64,000 nt of DNA from Saposhnikovia divaricata (Eukaryota > Streptophyta > Magnoliopsida > Apiales > Apiaceae): assembly GCA_036435485.1 (NCBI GenBank), contig CM071598.1:41182501-41246500 (forward strand). The letters are read 5' to 3'. The translations under genes and the position numbers were made by a program. The notes beneath the pieces are model-generated. The model was given only the letters and a program-made list of their open reading frames with translations, ran no database searches and was not told the origin of the DNA. Below, in pieces: positions 33,105 to 44,901 of the stretch; positions within the stretch are counted from its first letter, which is position 1; each line of letters opens with the position of its first letter.

Positions 33105-36100
33105 ATGGCAAATATGATGCAGCAAAATATTCCAAAGTTGACGGCTACAAATTACGGAAATTGGAGTATTCAAATGAAGGTACTACTCGGGTCCTATGAT
33201 AATTGGGATATTGTTGAAAGTGGATATGAAGAGCCCGAAAATGCTACTGCTGAAGCAGCGCTTCCTAGTGCCGAGAAGACGGCATTAAAAGAATTTCGGA
33301 AAAAAGACAAAAAGGCGTTATTTACAATTTTTCAAGGTGTCGATGAATCAACCTTTGAAAAAGCTCAGAGGCAAAAACATCGAAAGAGGCTTGGGAGATT
33401 TTGCAAAAATCATGCCAAGGTGTCGAGAAAGTTAAAAAGGTGCGGCTCCAAGTTCTTCGTGGCGAGTTCGAAAATCTCAAAATGAAGAGTTCAGAAAATA
33501 TCGGAGAATTTTTTACGCGTTTGAAAACGGTGACAAATGAGATGAAAAGAAATGGAGAAAGCCTCGATGATGTTCGAGTGATGGAAAAACTCCTTCGATC
33601 ATTAATACGGAAATTTGATTATGTTGTTACATCCATCGAGGAGTCAAAAGATTTATCCACAATTTCTATCGATGAGCTAGTTGGTTCACTTCAAGCGCAT
33701 GAGCAGCGGATGAACCAATATGATGATACGAGCCATTTGGAGAAAGCTTTGCAAAGCAGCATGTCTATCGGTGAAAATTCTGGCACTAGCAGTTCTGTAC
33801 GTGGCAGAGGTGGCTACCGAGGTGGACGAGGACGTGGAAGACAACTGTTCAATAGAGGCCAGAATTCTCAAGGTTATCAACCATCTGGCCGTGGTCAAAA
33901 TTTTAGAGGTCGAGGAAGAGGAGGATTCCAACAAAGAGGTGATAAGTCTCGATTTCAATGTTATAATTGTAATAAATTTGGTCACTTCAGTTACGAGTGT
34001 AGATCTCCAAAAGTGGAAGAAAGAAGTCATTTTGCTGCAGCAAAAGAAGACAAAGATGTGGGGTCTGCTATGTTCCTCACATACAAAGGAGATGAAGATG
34101 GTAAGAAGAATACATGGTATCTTGATTCGGGAGCCAGCAACCACATGTGTGGCCATAAGGAATTATTTACGGAGATAGACAACACCATCAGTGGAGAAGT
34201 TACTTTTGGTGACTCATCGAAGATTCCAGTCAAAGGAAAAGGCACTGTTACGATTGTGTCAAAGAAAGGTGATAAGAAGTATATAAATGATGTTTATTAT
34301 ATACCTGCTTTGAAAAGTAATATCATCAGTCTTGGCCAACTTGTGGAAAAGGGATATAATATTCAGATGCAGGATAATTCTCTGATCATCAGAAATCAGA
34401 TTCGAGAATTAATTGCAAACGTGGAGATGTCAAAGAATCGTCTCTTCACTCTTGATATGCAGACGGGTGTGCAGAAGTGCTTGAAGTCGGTCATTAAAAA
34501 TGACTCATGGTTATGGCACTTAAGATTTGGTCATCTGGGATTTTCTGGATTGAAACTATTGTCAAAAACAAAGATGGTGGACGGTTTGCCAGAAATCAAC
34601 GAACCAGAAAATTTGTGTGAAGCATGTGTCAAAGGAAAGCAACATCGACAAAGCTTTCCAGTTGGAAAATCATGGCGAGCTAAAAGGCCATTGGAGATTG
34701 TTCACACTGATATTGCTGGTCCATTTGATATTGCATCATTTGGCGGAAATAGGTATTACCTAACTTTTATTGATGATTTTAGCAGGAAAAGTTGGGTATA
34801 TATCATTAAAGAAAAGGCGGAGGCTCTTGATAAATTCATGGAGTTCAAAGCTTTGGCAGAAAAACAAAGTGGTCATTATTTGAAGGTACTCAGATCGGAC
34901 AGAGGAGGCGAGTATACTTCAAATCTATTCAGAAATTTCTGCCGAGCACATGGAATTAATCATCAGTTGACAACGGCATATACTCCACAACAAAATGGTG
35001 TTGCAGAGAGGAAGAATCGTACCATTCTAGACATGGCAAGGAGCATGGTGAAAGCAAAGCATATGCCGAGGACTTTCTGGGCTGAAGCCGTTCTATGTGC
35101 AGTTTATTTGTTGAATCGGTGTCCAACTAAAAGTGTCAGAAACAAAACTCCAAATGAAGCATGGAGTGGTAGTAAACCATCAGTTGGGCATCTCAGAATA
35201 TTTGGGTGTATTGCATATGCCCATGTTCCCGATCAGAAAAGAAAGAAGTTTGATGACAAAGGCGAGAAGTGTATCTTTACCGGATATGACAAAAGAAGCA
35301 AGGCATACAGACTCTATAATCCCCTGACGAAGAAATTAATCATTTCTCGAGATGTTGAGTTCGATGAATCTGATTACTGGAGATGGAGCGAGGAAGAAAG
35401 AAATGTTGCAGGCTTGTTCTTTAATGATGATGATGGTGATGACACCAACATTGAAGATGGCGAGAATGATGATCCAACTCCTCCACAAAGTCCAAATCAA
35501 CAAACTCCTGCCTCGACACCATCGAGTTCTGGAAGCAGCAGTAGCAGCAGTTCAGGGGGAGCACCCAGAATAATGCGAAGTCTGGATAGTATATATGAGG
35601 CGACAAGTCCGGTACAGACATCCTTTGATTATTCTTTATTTTGTCTAATGGCTGAATGTGATCCTGTTACATTTGAGGAAGCTTCTGAAGAAAGCAAATG
35701 GAACAAAGCCATGGATGAAGAAATTGGTGCAATCAAGAAGAATGATACTTGGGAGCTTACAAGTCTTCCAGAAGGACACAAAGCAATTGGTGTCGAATGG
35801 GTCTACAAGACAAAGACCAATCAGGATGGCGAAATGGAAAAATACAAGGCGAGGCTAGTTGCTAAAGGCTATAAGCAAAGATACGGAATTGACTATGATG
35901 AGGTGTTTGCTCCAGTTGCAAGAGTTGATACCATAAGACTTCTTACAGCAATTGCAGCTCAGAACCAGTGGAAGATCTACCAGATGGATGTGAAGTCCGC
36001 ATTCCTAAATGGTTATCTTGAAGAAGAAGTCTACATCGAGCAACCACCTGGATATGTTGAGAAAGGCCAGAAAAATAAAGTCTACAGACTGAAGAAAGCA

Positions 36101-37192
36101 CTATACGGGTTGAAGCAAGCCCCGAGAGCATGGAACACAAGGGTTGATGAATATTTTCAGAAGAATGGCTTTGTGAAAAGTCCATACGAGCATGCACTCT
36201 ACACCAAAACAAATTTAGGGGGAGATATTATGATCGTGTGCTTATACGTGGATGACATGATCTTTACTAGAAACAACCCTGGTATGTTTGATGATTTTAA
36301 GAGAGTAATGACTAACGAATTTGAGATGACAGATATTGGTCAAATGTCATACTTTCTTGGAGTCGAAGTCAAGCAAAGTAAAGATGGCATTTTTATGTCA
36401 CAGAAAAAATATGCAGAGCAGATTCTAAGCAAGTTCAGAATGGAAGAATGCAAGCCAGTGAGCACACCAGCAGAAGGAATCATAAAGCTGAGTGTTGATT
36501 CAACAATGGATTCGGTAAATCCGACATTGTTCAAAAGTTTGGTTGGAAGTCTGAGGTACCTAACTTTCACTCGTCCAGATATCATGTATGTAGTTGGACT
36601 GGTTAGTATATACATGGAGAATCCAAAGCAGGATCACTTCATGGCAGCTAAAAGAATTTTGAGGTACATAAAAGGTACACTTAATCATGGTCTGTTCTAC
36701 ACACATTCTCAAGATTCAAAATTAGTTGGCTACTCAGACAGTGACTATGGTGGCGATTTGGATGATGGGAAAAGCACTTCTGGATATGCTTTTCATATCG
36801 GTTCAGCAATATTTTCATGGTCCTCAAAGAAGCAACAGACAGTTGCTCTCTCAACATGTGAGGCAGAATACATGGCAGCAGCAGCGTGCGCATGTCAAGC
36901 TATGTGGCTAGGCTACATATTGGGCGAGTTAAATCTTGCAAAGGAAGATCCGGTTATAATCTATGTGGATAATAAATCTGCTATCTCACTCGCGAAAAAT
37001 CCAGTGTCACACAGTCGAAGCAAACACATCAACATAAAATATCATTTTATTCGAGAACAAGTGAACGATAAAATTGTTGAGTTGGTGCACTGCAGGACAG
37101 AAGAAAATTTAGCGGACATTTTTACGAAACCATTGAAGCCGGATACATTTCAAAGAATGAAGGATAAGCTCGGAATGAAAAGTCGAGTTTGA
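33105..37192 (+). pseudogene. Ty1-copia Gag-Pol polyprotein (Copia 2), one frameshift in Gag
   Basis: Starts ATG 33105 (IPKLTATNYGNWSIQMKVLL, the usual Gag start). Near 33359 (GAAAAAGCTCAGAGG) a single-base loss shifts the frame. The downstream frame is then open to TGA 37190-37192. It contains a zinc knuckle CYNCNKFGHFSYEC (about 33959), protease LDSGAS (about 34120), an integrase HHCC finger and D, D-x35-E (HTDIAGP, RSDRGGEY, GVAERKN), a Ser-rich hinge (about 35525), RT with QMDVKSAFLNG and YVDD (about 36246), and RNase H with GYSDSDYGG and SKHINIKYHF. This is the only lesion I found. The element can no longer make a full Gag-Pol but could move with help from a relative. Confidence 0.9.
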
Positions 37193-37199
37193 GGGGGAG

Positions 37200-37732
37200 T
37201 GTTAGAATTTCAAACTCTCCGGAAGAGAATAAGTCAAATGCGTGTTTTGGAAATGAAGGTAGGTGAGTAAAATATGGTAGGCTTCATGTGGCAGAATTCA
37301 AGTTTGCTTCTGGTTGTTATCTATACACGGTTTTGAATACTTGAATAAAAGGTAGGCTGTGGAAATGAACTTGGTCAAGTTTGGCTTGTAATAAATATAT
37401 ATATAGCATATAGTAAGCAATGACCTCATGCATATTTAGTTAGTCTATAAATAGAACCCAGCTAGCATTTAGAAATTACACCAACAAAAACACAACACAC
37501 CAGAAAGAAAAACAAGAAATATTTGTAGAGAGAAAAGAAAGAGCCGAAGCTCTAATATTGTGAGAAGAAAAGGCTGTAGCCTTGTTGTATCAAAAGAAAA
37601 GCTGTAGCTTTATTTGTGTGAAATAGAAAGGAGTGCTGAGTTTATTTTATTATTAAATCTGGAGGTTACAATTTATATTATAGGTGGTTTAATATCAATA
37701 TATTTGGTGTAAACCCATTCATGTTTCCAACA
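37200..37732 (+). repeat. Copia 2 3' LTR
   Basis: 533 bp, beginning at the T before GTTAGAATTTC and ending CCAACA before AGGTC. Confidence 0.95.
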
Positions 37733-37737
37733 AGGTC

Positions 37738-38192
37738 TGCAATATATAGGAGTTGGCAGTGTAATAAGGGACGAAGATGGTAGGTTTCTGCAGGCAAGAT
37801 GCATGATAGTGGAAGGAGCTTGGAGTGTTAGAGAAGCTAAGGCTATAAGTCTGAGAGAGGCTATGATGTGGGCGGAGAGTTTGGGTATCAAACAGTGCAT
37901 CTTCGAGACTGATTCTAAGCTTTTGGCAGATGCATGCAATGGAAGCTACGGGAAATCAAATTTCCATTCCATTGTTAATGATTGTGTAGATTCTTTTCAG
38001 CATTTTGATAATGTGCTGGTGCAGTTTATCTATAACTCTGCTAATGTACTAGCTCATACGCTAGCTAGAGCTTCTCATTCTATGTCAGTTTTACATGAAT
38101 GGAGGGGAAATGCCCCCGCGAGTTCATTATTGATGTAATTCGTTCTGATTCGATTTAGGTAATGCAAGTATGTTAATTTCAAAAAAAAAAAA
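37738..38192 (+). pseudogene. RNase H-domain gene fragment, unit A, 3' part, with poly(A)
   Basis: Continues the frame cut by Copia 2: YIGVGSVIRDEDGRFLQARC, then the catalytic Glu (SLREAMMWAES), Asp (FETDSKLLADAC) and the NSANVLAHTLAR helix, with TAA at 38136-38138. An A-run at 38181-38192 fits the tail of a LINE. The RNase H residues look intact, so the source was recently functional. It could be a 5'-truncated LINE copy or a retained RNase H-like gene. Confidence 0.7.
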
Positions 38193-38754
38193 TAGTATCA
38201 TATAGTTATGTTATGTCCGAATTTGTACTAATGTTATTATTGGCAAATATATGTAAAAACTCCTTAAATGTAACAAATCAAATATATATAATATTTCTGA
38301 CCAAAAAAACAAATAAATATAATATTGTTCCCGCTGATATTATTAATTTGATTCCTGAAATTTTTTTAATTTTCGGTGAATCGATTCATTAGAAAACAGA
38401 CGAGCCTGGCAAGGATACAAAAGATTTCAGTACCTCTGAGCACCACATAGAGATAGACTACTTGAAACAGGACAGAAACTCCTAGCAAGAAAAAGCAATT
38501 AAACTAGTAGATAATGAACTACCAAAGCTGCTAAGAAAACCCACTTTCTTACGATTACGAGGTTTGTTAGAATATGAAATCCAATCCTGGAAATACAGCA
38601 TCCCACTTTTTTTTTACTATCCAAGGCTTTGATACATTTCAAAATTGAGAGATCTCGACTGGAGCAGTTGCTATCCGAGAACAATTAGCCGATCAATATT
38701 TACAAATTATTAATAATAGCTATTAAAGTTGACCAGCATCCTCCTAGCCTTTGC
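38193..38754. other. Intergenic; left edge of unit B near 38590
   Basis: AT-rich without a gene. From about 38590 the sequence parallels 14430 onward, so this is the junction between tandem units A and B. Confidence 0.6.
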
Positions 38755-39275
38755 TTAAAAAACCATGCTAGTTCTGAGCATTTCTTTGTTCCGCCCCCCC
38801 ATTTCCTCATCCATCTTTGCCAACTCCAATAAAACATGTTCGACATCCATCAAGTTTTCCATAGCCTCTGAAGTCCCCACCTGCCTTTCTTTGATCTTTA
38901 GCTGCTCTGTCTTAGAAATCCTGTTAGGCACCTGTTCAAGTGCTTCCTCTAAGGTACCACGTACAAACAACACTGTGTAAGATGTCTTTAACATAAATAC
39001 CAGGGAACACTGGTTCTTCCGAGTCAATCACCACTTTATTGAAAGCCTTAGAAATATGTGTCAAGGAGCAACTTATCAGCTTGATGGCCTCAGAACTTTA
39101 ATAGTCCATCTTCATTGAATGAATAATCTGTTAAGACTTTCTCTTTACCCTTCAATTCCTTCCAGATATCTTCCAAATCAAGACATAAATCCAGCTGATC
39201 ATCCTTGACCTGAGCTAGCCTCCTTGTGAAAGTTGTTCACATGAACGAACCTCTACGTTGACATGAACATTCATA
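38755..39275 (-). pseudogene. Unrecognised conserved gene fragment, unit B copy
   Basis: A 90-codon frame at 39027-38755 matches the unit A fragment (GTLEEALEQVPNRISKTEQL, MDVEHVLLELAKMDEEM), with a different C-terminus caused by a small indel near 38797. Upstream, 39110-38950 also reads EAIKLISCSLTHISKAFNKV in another frame. Homology with unit A breaks at about 39283, where inserted sequence begins, and resumes at about 40918 (CCCCCAGCATCAGCCAAAAA). Confidence 0.4.
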
Positions 39276-39334
39276 TTAAAATGTAGCACAGGGGGATTTA
39301 GCACCACTGGGGGGTTTGCTGGTTCCACAAAGAC

Positions 39335-39964
39335 CTCATACACAGTGGCGAATCCAGGATTAGAGATGAGTGTGAGCGAAAATAAACTACATCTTTCAAC
39401 ACAAATATCATAAGAAATTCGATGTGAAAATTTTAATTCAAGATATTTTTCTTCCTTAATAATAAGCGGTTTTACCGCAAATTAGGTACCACCATAGCTT
39501 TGGTTTTACATACTAATCACCTATACAAAATCACGTATACATCAAGGGTCGTCACCCACTCTCGTCAATAATCGAACCCTCGGTCTCGTATGAGGAGAGT
39601 TGAGATAATATCAATGGATCAATTGGTCCACTGCTAATTAAAGGTGTTACTAAGTCTAACAAGAATATTTTAAATGAAATAAATAAAATAATATGAAAAT
39701 AAAAACACAGATTATACAATACAAAGAATCAAATAATTAAGTTAAGAAGTATAAATTGGAAAATGGAAAGTGGAAAACATGGGTACATATAATTAAGTTA
39801 ACAAAACTTAGCTTTTATTGTTCGTGACTCTGTATTTAGATCAGCATTCAGCTTAACAAAGTTTTACAGCATTTTATGAGCATATGAGTAGTAGTAATAT
39901 ATAAAAATTCAGGGTACTCGGTCGAGTACCCTCGGCACCATGTACATCCGCCACTGCTCATACA
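39335..39964. mobile_element. hAT MITE, 614 bp, perfect 8-bp target duplication
   Basis: The element is 39343-39956, beginning CAGTGGCGAATCC and ending ACATCCGCCACTG (imperfect terminal repeats of about 11 bp). CTCATACA is duplicated exactly on both sides (39335-39342, 39957-39964). Eight-bp duplications and CAGTGGCG termini fit hAT. No transposase is encoded. Confidence 0.92.
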
Positions 39965-40097
39965 TATACACGTCTTCCATTTCAAGATCTTCGTATGAAG
40001 CTTTTAGATCAACTTAACTATAGGTGATGCTGGTGGAGATGCATCGATGACTTCACCCCTGCCAAAATTTGGGAATACTTCCACTGCTGGAATAGGT

Positions 40098-40639
40098 TGT
40101 TGGAAACGTAGATGGGCCTTGCACCTAATATATAAAAGTTTTGTATAACACAGACACACGCCTCAATATATTAATAATAATAAGCTACAACTTTTTTACA
40201 CAAGGCTTCAGCCTTTTCTTTCAGGATATACAACAAAGAGCTTCAGCTCTATTTCTTTTCTCTCTGCTCTCTTACACTTTTATGTGTTTTTTCTCTATCT
40301 TTATAAGCTAGCTGGGTATCCTTTATATAGGCTTCAAATTGCATGGCTTTGCATCACCCCTTACATCACAACTTATTTATTACAAGCCTACATATTTGAC
40401 TATCTAAGTTCCTGCAGCTGCAAAGCTTTGAATCTTACATGTGTACGTATAGCTGTTTGTATGCATGCACCGCCTTTTTTTCATTCATTCATATTACTCC
40501 TTCCCAGCCATTTTGTTTGACCCTTATAAGTTGTCTAGCTAGCTGCTGCATTTCCTTTATTCATACTAGCCTACCTTTTATTCTGCATATTAAAAAACTA
40601 GCCACCACCTTTTATTGACTGAGGGTTTGAATTCTAACA
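40098..40639 (-). repeat. Copia 3 LTR, left copy
   Basis: 542 bp. It differs from the right LTR at several positions (for example TTGCACCTAAT versus TTACACCAAAT). The flanking base pattern on its right is TAAGT, one change from the TAGGT target duplication. Confidence 0.9.
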
Positions 40640-41036
40640 TAAGTAGACCGTAGACCTAATCCCATATCTTCATTCAGTAAATCCTGCAGGCTGCAGGTCC
40701 CCAAATACTTCTGAGACTTCCACAAAGACCTCCATTTGCTGCAACCCGTGATTTGCCAGAAAAATTGCTGCTCTGTTCATTTCTACAACAGTGATCGTGA
40801 AAATATTAATTACTTGCTTTCCGTTAATGTAACTTGTTCCCATCTAATAAAATGAAACAAATTAAAAAATTAAAATTAACATCAAGGGAATACTATTATT
40901 TCCGTCCACAATTAACAAACCCCCAGCATCAGCCAAAAAGTTAAGTCCACAAATGTCATTTTGCACTTAATTAATGTAAGAGTTCATCATCAATACAAAA
41001 ACATTTTAAAAAAAATAGCAAAAAACAAGTCTTCAA
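40640..41036. repeat. Host flank duplicated inside Copia 3
   Basis: Starts GTAGACCGTAGACCTAATCC and runs to AACAAGTCTTCAAT. The same 397-bp stretch follows the right LTR at 43530-43926. Unit A has the end of this host sequence at about 15080-15210. Confidence 0.9.
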
Positions 41037-41930
41037 TGATAAAGTTAAGCGAGGATGCGCCCTGATTATTAGGGCGCGCCCTCGATGAAAAGTCATGATG
41101 AATTATTCTACTCAAGCTGGTTTTCCAAGGGCCATTGAAGAATTCTCTTCTGGGATTCCACTTAGGCTGGGATTCTAGAAGTTATTGAAGAATTCCCTTC
41201 TGTCGTATCTCAGGAGGGGGATGTCCGTCGCAGAAGGCCTCCAGGGGTTTGCCTGGATATAAGGACCCATCTTAAACACTAAGGGCGCGCCCTAAGGTGG
41301 AAAGATGGGGACTTTCTGGTGTGTGCTTTGGGAGCTCTGTTCCTGTATTCAATGGGCGCGCTCTCATTGGGGAACTTCGGAGTAATCCTGCACTTTGCAC
41401 CCAAAAGCTCTGGATCACCTGTCCTGCTAACTGGTGGGTGCTTCTCATTCGGGGGACAGGGATGCGTTCTGCACTTAGGGTAAACCACGGCTATACCTGC
41501 ATCCTTGAAATCAAGAAATAGCTGGTAGCGGAAAGGACTAGTCCTCGACGGGGGAAGTTTCCTTATCCGTGAAGTCTTGAGATCTTGGATGAGCCTTGGG
41601 CCTTTGTGGTTAGGCCTCATAGTAGAACATTCCGGATGCTGGACCTACAATCCAAGCCCGTTTGGGTTTCTTGCTCTCCAAGAACTACGTATGGCTTGAT
41701 CCCCTATAAATACCAGGGTACGTAGGCCGATTGAGGGGTTGGAAGTCGAGAGCTCTGAAATAGCCGCCACTAACCCTATCAATCTCAGCCACCAATTACG
41801 CTCAACAACCACACACCACCGTTTTCTCCGGCAAAGAACCACCGCTGTAGATCTTTTTTCCGGTGAAGTACCTCGAATTTTGTTGTTCCCAAATTCCTCC
41901 GTCAACACACCCGTTCCCTAATTTTATGTT
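41037..41930 (+). mobile_element. Probable Ty3-gypsy LTR (solo or truncated)
   Basis: A GC-richer block with GGGCGCGCCC-type palindromes (41058-41084, 41283), a TATA box in CCTATAAATACCAGGG (about 41704), then a CCACCGTTTTCTCCGGCAAA-rich transcribed-looking end. It starts TGATAAAG at 41037 and may end at GTCAACA near 41908. No matching 5-bp duplication exists, because the right side is joined to Copia gag. Overlapping frames on both strands are not genes. Confidence 0.45.
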
Positions 41931-42765
41931 GCACAGATTCTCGACTTTTGTTTCTTTCTTCGTTTGCCTTTATAAAAAGCAATGAATAATCATTGGTTTT
42001 TTGTACTGAACTTGCCTCTTCATAGATAATATCCAGATTCTGCCATTTCCTAGACGCTCCCCCTGAACTGTTGATATAACTGTCAGAATTGTTATTAATG
42101 GATACTTTACTTTGTAACACTTTTTCAAAATGGCTCGTATCATCATAATATTTATTCATCCGCTGCTCATGTGCTTGGAGCGAACCTACAAGCTCGTCAA
42201 TCGAAATTGTTGAAAAATCATTTAACTCCTCAATAGAAGTAACAACATGATCAAATTTTCTTGTCAGGGAGCGGAGAAGCTTTTCCATGACCTGAACCTT
42301 ATCAAGCCTTTCACCATTCCTTTTCATCTCATTTGTCACCGTTTTCAAACGCGTAACATATTCACCAATTTTTTCTGAACTCTTCGTTTTGATATATTTG
42401 AACTCTCCACGGAGTACTTGAGGCATCGATTTTTCCACTTTCTTGACAGCTTGGAATGATTTCTATAGAATTTCCCACGCTTCCTTTACTATTTTGAATA
42501 CTAAAATTTTATCAAAAGTTGATTCATCAACACTTTGATAAATCATAAAATATGCCTTTGTATTTTTCCTCTGGGACTCTATTAACGCCATCTTCTCGGT
42601 ATTTGTGAGGGTTGCTTCGACAGTTGCATTGACGGGCTCATTATACCCATTCTTGACTATGTCCCAGATGTCGTAAGAACTGAGTAGCTCTTTCATTTCG
42701 ATACTCCATCTTTCATAATTTGTATCCGTCAATATCGGTATCTGCGCTTGCAAGAAACTCACCAT
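41902..42765 (-). pseudogene. Copia 3 gag remnant, internally deleted
   Basis: Read right to left, 42765-42463 begins with a Gag start (IPILTDTNYERWSIEMKELL) and 42438-41902 continues with MKRNGERLDKVQVMEKLLRS. A stop or frameshift lies between them near 42450. After a Ser/Asn-rich stretch the sequence jumps to residues resembling the Copia 2 hinge just before RT (NLDIIYEEASSVQKTNDYSL). Zinc knuckle, protease and integrase are therefore deleted, and coding ends shortly after. No RT or RNase H is present. Non-autonomous. Confidence 0.8.
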
Positions 42766-42981
42766 TTTTTAAAAAAAAATATCCTTTCACAGTATAAGTG
42801 AACAGTATCGTATGTATGAACAGTACTTCGTATGAACAGTACTTCGTCTTCTACGGCGTGAACATTGCCTTCTTCTCCGGTGATTAATAGTATTTTCTGA
42901 CAGAAATAGTGATCGGAAATTTTTTTTTTCAGAAATTTACCAATTTCCTTTCTGAACGAAACCTTAGCTTTTGATACCACT

Positions 42982-43529
42982 TGTTGGAAACGTAGATGGA
43001 CCTTACACCAAATATATAAAAGCTTTGTATAACACAGACACACACCTGTATATATTAATAATAATAAGCTACAACTTTCTTACACAACAACAAGGCTTCA
43101 GCCTTTTCTTTCAGAATATACAACAAAGAGCTTCGGCTCTATTTCTTTTCTCTCTGCTCTCTTACACTTCGGTGTGTTTTTTCTATATCTTTATAAGCTA
43201 GCTGGGTAGCCTTTATATAGGCTTCAAATTGCATGGCTTTGCATCACCCCTTACATCACAACCTATTTATTACAAGCCTACATATTTGACTATCTAAGTT
43301 CCTGCAGCAGCAAAGCTTTGAATTTTACATGTGTACGTATAGCTGTTTGTATGCATGCACCGCCTTTTTTTCATTCATTCATATTACTCCTTCCCAGCCG
43401 TTTTGTTTGACCCTTGTAAGTTGTCTAGCTAGCTGCTGCATTTCCTTTATTCATACTAGCCTGCCTTTTATTCTGCATATTAAAAAACTAGCCACCACCT
43501 TTTATTGACTGAGGGTTTGAATTCTAACA
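42982..43529 (-). repeat. Copia 3 LTR, right copy (functional 5' LTR)
   Basis: 548 bp. On the minus strand it is followed at once by AGTGGTATCAAAAGC, the tRNA-iMet-type primer site (42968-42981). Confidence 0.9.
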
Positions 43530-43534
43530 TAGGT

Positions 43535-44174
43535 AGACCGTAGACCTAATCCCATATCTTCATTCAGTAAATCCTGCAGGCTGCAGGTCCCCAAATACTT
43601 CTGAGACTTCCACAAAGACCTCCATTTGCTGCAACCCGTGATTTGCCAGAAAAATTGCTGCTCTGTTCATTTCTACAACAGTGATCGTGAAAATATTAAT
43701 TACTTGTTTTCCGTTAATGTAACTTGTTCCCATCTAATAAAATGAGACAAATTAAGAAATTAAAATTAACATCAAGGGAATACTATTATTTCTGTCCACA
43801 ATTAACAAACCCCCAGCATCAGCCAAAAAATTAAGTCCACAAATGTCATTTTGCACTTAATTAATGTAAGAGTTCATCATCAATACAAAAACATTTTTTT
43901 AAAAAAAAAGCAAAAAACAAGTCTTCAATCCAAAATTCAAAATATCTGTGTCCACTTTGTCATCTGGCGCCCTCATTATCTGATGCTTATTGCATATGGC
44001 ATGTTCTTCGCCCATCAACTTATTTTCCGTAAATAAAATTTAAAAAAATATGTTTTTTTGCAGATAAAATTATAAAAATAGGTTTTTCAAAAGAAAATCT
44101 CAAAATTTAATGATGCAAAGCCCAAAGGGATACCTCATTTCATTCATGTAATATAATGACATTGTTCATCTATA
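43535..44174. other. Host flank, homologous to unit A 15080-15467
   Basis: The first about 390 bases duplicate 40640-41036. The continuation (CTGGCGCCCTCATTATCTGATG) matches unit A near 15247. No gene. Confidence 0.6.
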
Positions 44175-44721
44175 ATAGGGGTATAACAAGTTAAACTGTT
44201 CGTGAGCTACTCGAACTCCACTCGTAAGATATTCGAATTTAGTTCAGTAATAATCGAGCCGAAATCAAGCTCAAGCTATTCTAATACTTTACAGAGCCGA
44301 GCTCGAGCTCAAGTTATTCTAATACTTACAGAGTCGAGCTCAAGTTTTAAATTACTTGGCTCGTAAGGTTCGCGAGCCTAATCGAGCCTTTATTATTTTT
44401 AATATTTAAATATTATATATATTTTTATATTAATATTTTATATTTTAAATTTATATATTTATATATAACATTTTATATTTATATATAATTTATATATTTA
44501 ATAGAGTCGAACTAGAGCCGAACTCAAGTTGAATCGGTCATATTTTGTCAATATTTAATGAAATCGGCTTTGAGCCGAACTCAAACATATATCGAATTTT
44601 TTACGAGCCAAGCGTCGAACTTGAAATGGAAGGCTTGATTGAAATCGAGCCCGAGCTCAAGCCCGAACTTTTCTGTCGAATTGGCAGTATTGGACTCGGC
44701 TCGACTCGATTACACACCTAA
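44175..44721. mobile_element. hAT-like non-autonomous element, unit B copy
   Basis: Homologue of 15468-15930 with a clearer AGGGGTATAACAAG left end and GATTACACACC right end, rich in GAGCTCGAGC words. Present at the same place in both units, so it predates the segmental duplication. Confidence 0.55.
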
Positions 44722-44901
44722 TTTGTAAGTCATGATAAACTTATTTTCAAAAGAAAAGAAAAAGGAGAAATTTTATTTTTTTTAAACTTCCTAAATAATA
44801 TTTTTGGAAGGATTGAAATTAAGGACAATAGAGAATGAGGAAATACTATTTTATTTTGCTCGGTGGTTTTCATATCCTCATAATTGTTTTCTCTCCAATT
44901 T

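Larger units (their letters stand above)
32524..37737 (+). mobile_element. Ty1-copia LTR retrotransposon (Copia 2)
   Basis: The element is 32529-37732 between AGGTC duplications (32524-32528, 37733-37737). The unit B empty site reads CCAGGTCTGCAAT near 63640. The 5' LTR is 32529-33063 (535 bp), the 3' LTR 37200-37732 (533 bp), both TGTTAGAATTTC...CCAACA. They differ by about seven substitutions and one 2-bp microsatellite change, roughly 1.3%, so this insertion is clearly older than Copia 1 (about 1 My at a commonly assumed rate). The primer site is TGGTATCAAGAGCC at 33066. The purine tract GAGGGGGAG precedes the 3' LTR. Confidence 0.96.
14430..38150. repeat. Tandem segmental duplication, unit A
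   Basis: Landmarks occur in the same order and orientation in unit B (38590 to the window end): gene fragment 14598/38755, hAT-like repeat 15468/44175, peptide gene 16660+19171/45098, an AT-rich stretch 21540/47290, the F-box leader 22960/58155 and 23090/61345, F-box gene 23505/61950, RNase H fragment 32180+37738/63240. Unit A contains an extra internal duplication of the peptide gene and was interrupted by a MITE, Helitron-type sequence, CACTA and Copia 2. Confidence 0.85.
40093..43534 (-). mobile_element. Rearranged Ty1-copia element (Copia 3), minus orientation
   Basis: Outer LTRs at 40098-40639 and 42982-43529 start TGTTGGAAAC and end TCTAACA on the + strand. TAGGT precedes the first (40093-40097) and follows the last (43530-43534). 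On the minus strand the primer site TGGTATCAAAAGC follows the right LTR directly. Inside, the left LTR is followed not by pol but by a second copy of the right-hand host flank (40640-41036 matches 43530-43926), then a Gypsy-like LTR piece, then gag. This fits an illegitimate duplication followed by solo-LTR formation. Confidence 0.85.

Noticed and set aside
41279..41620. A 113-codon minus-strand reading frame
   Set aside because: It lies in the GC-richer Gypsy-like LTR, where stops are rarer; no motif and an overlapping plus-strand frame of similar quality.
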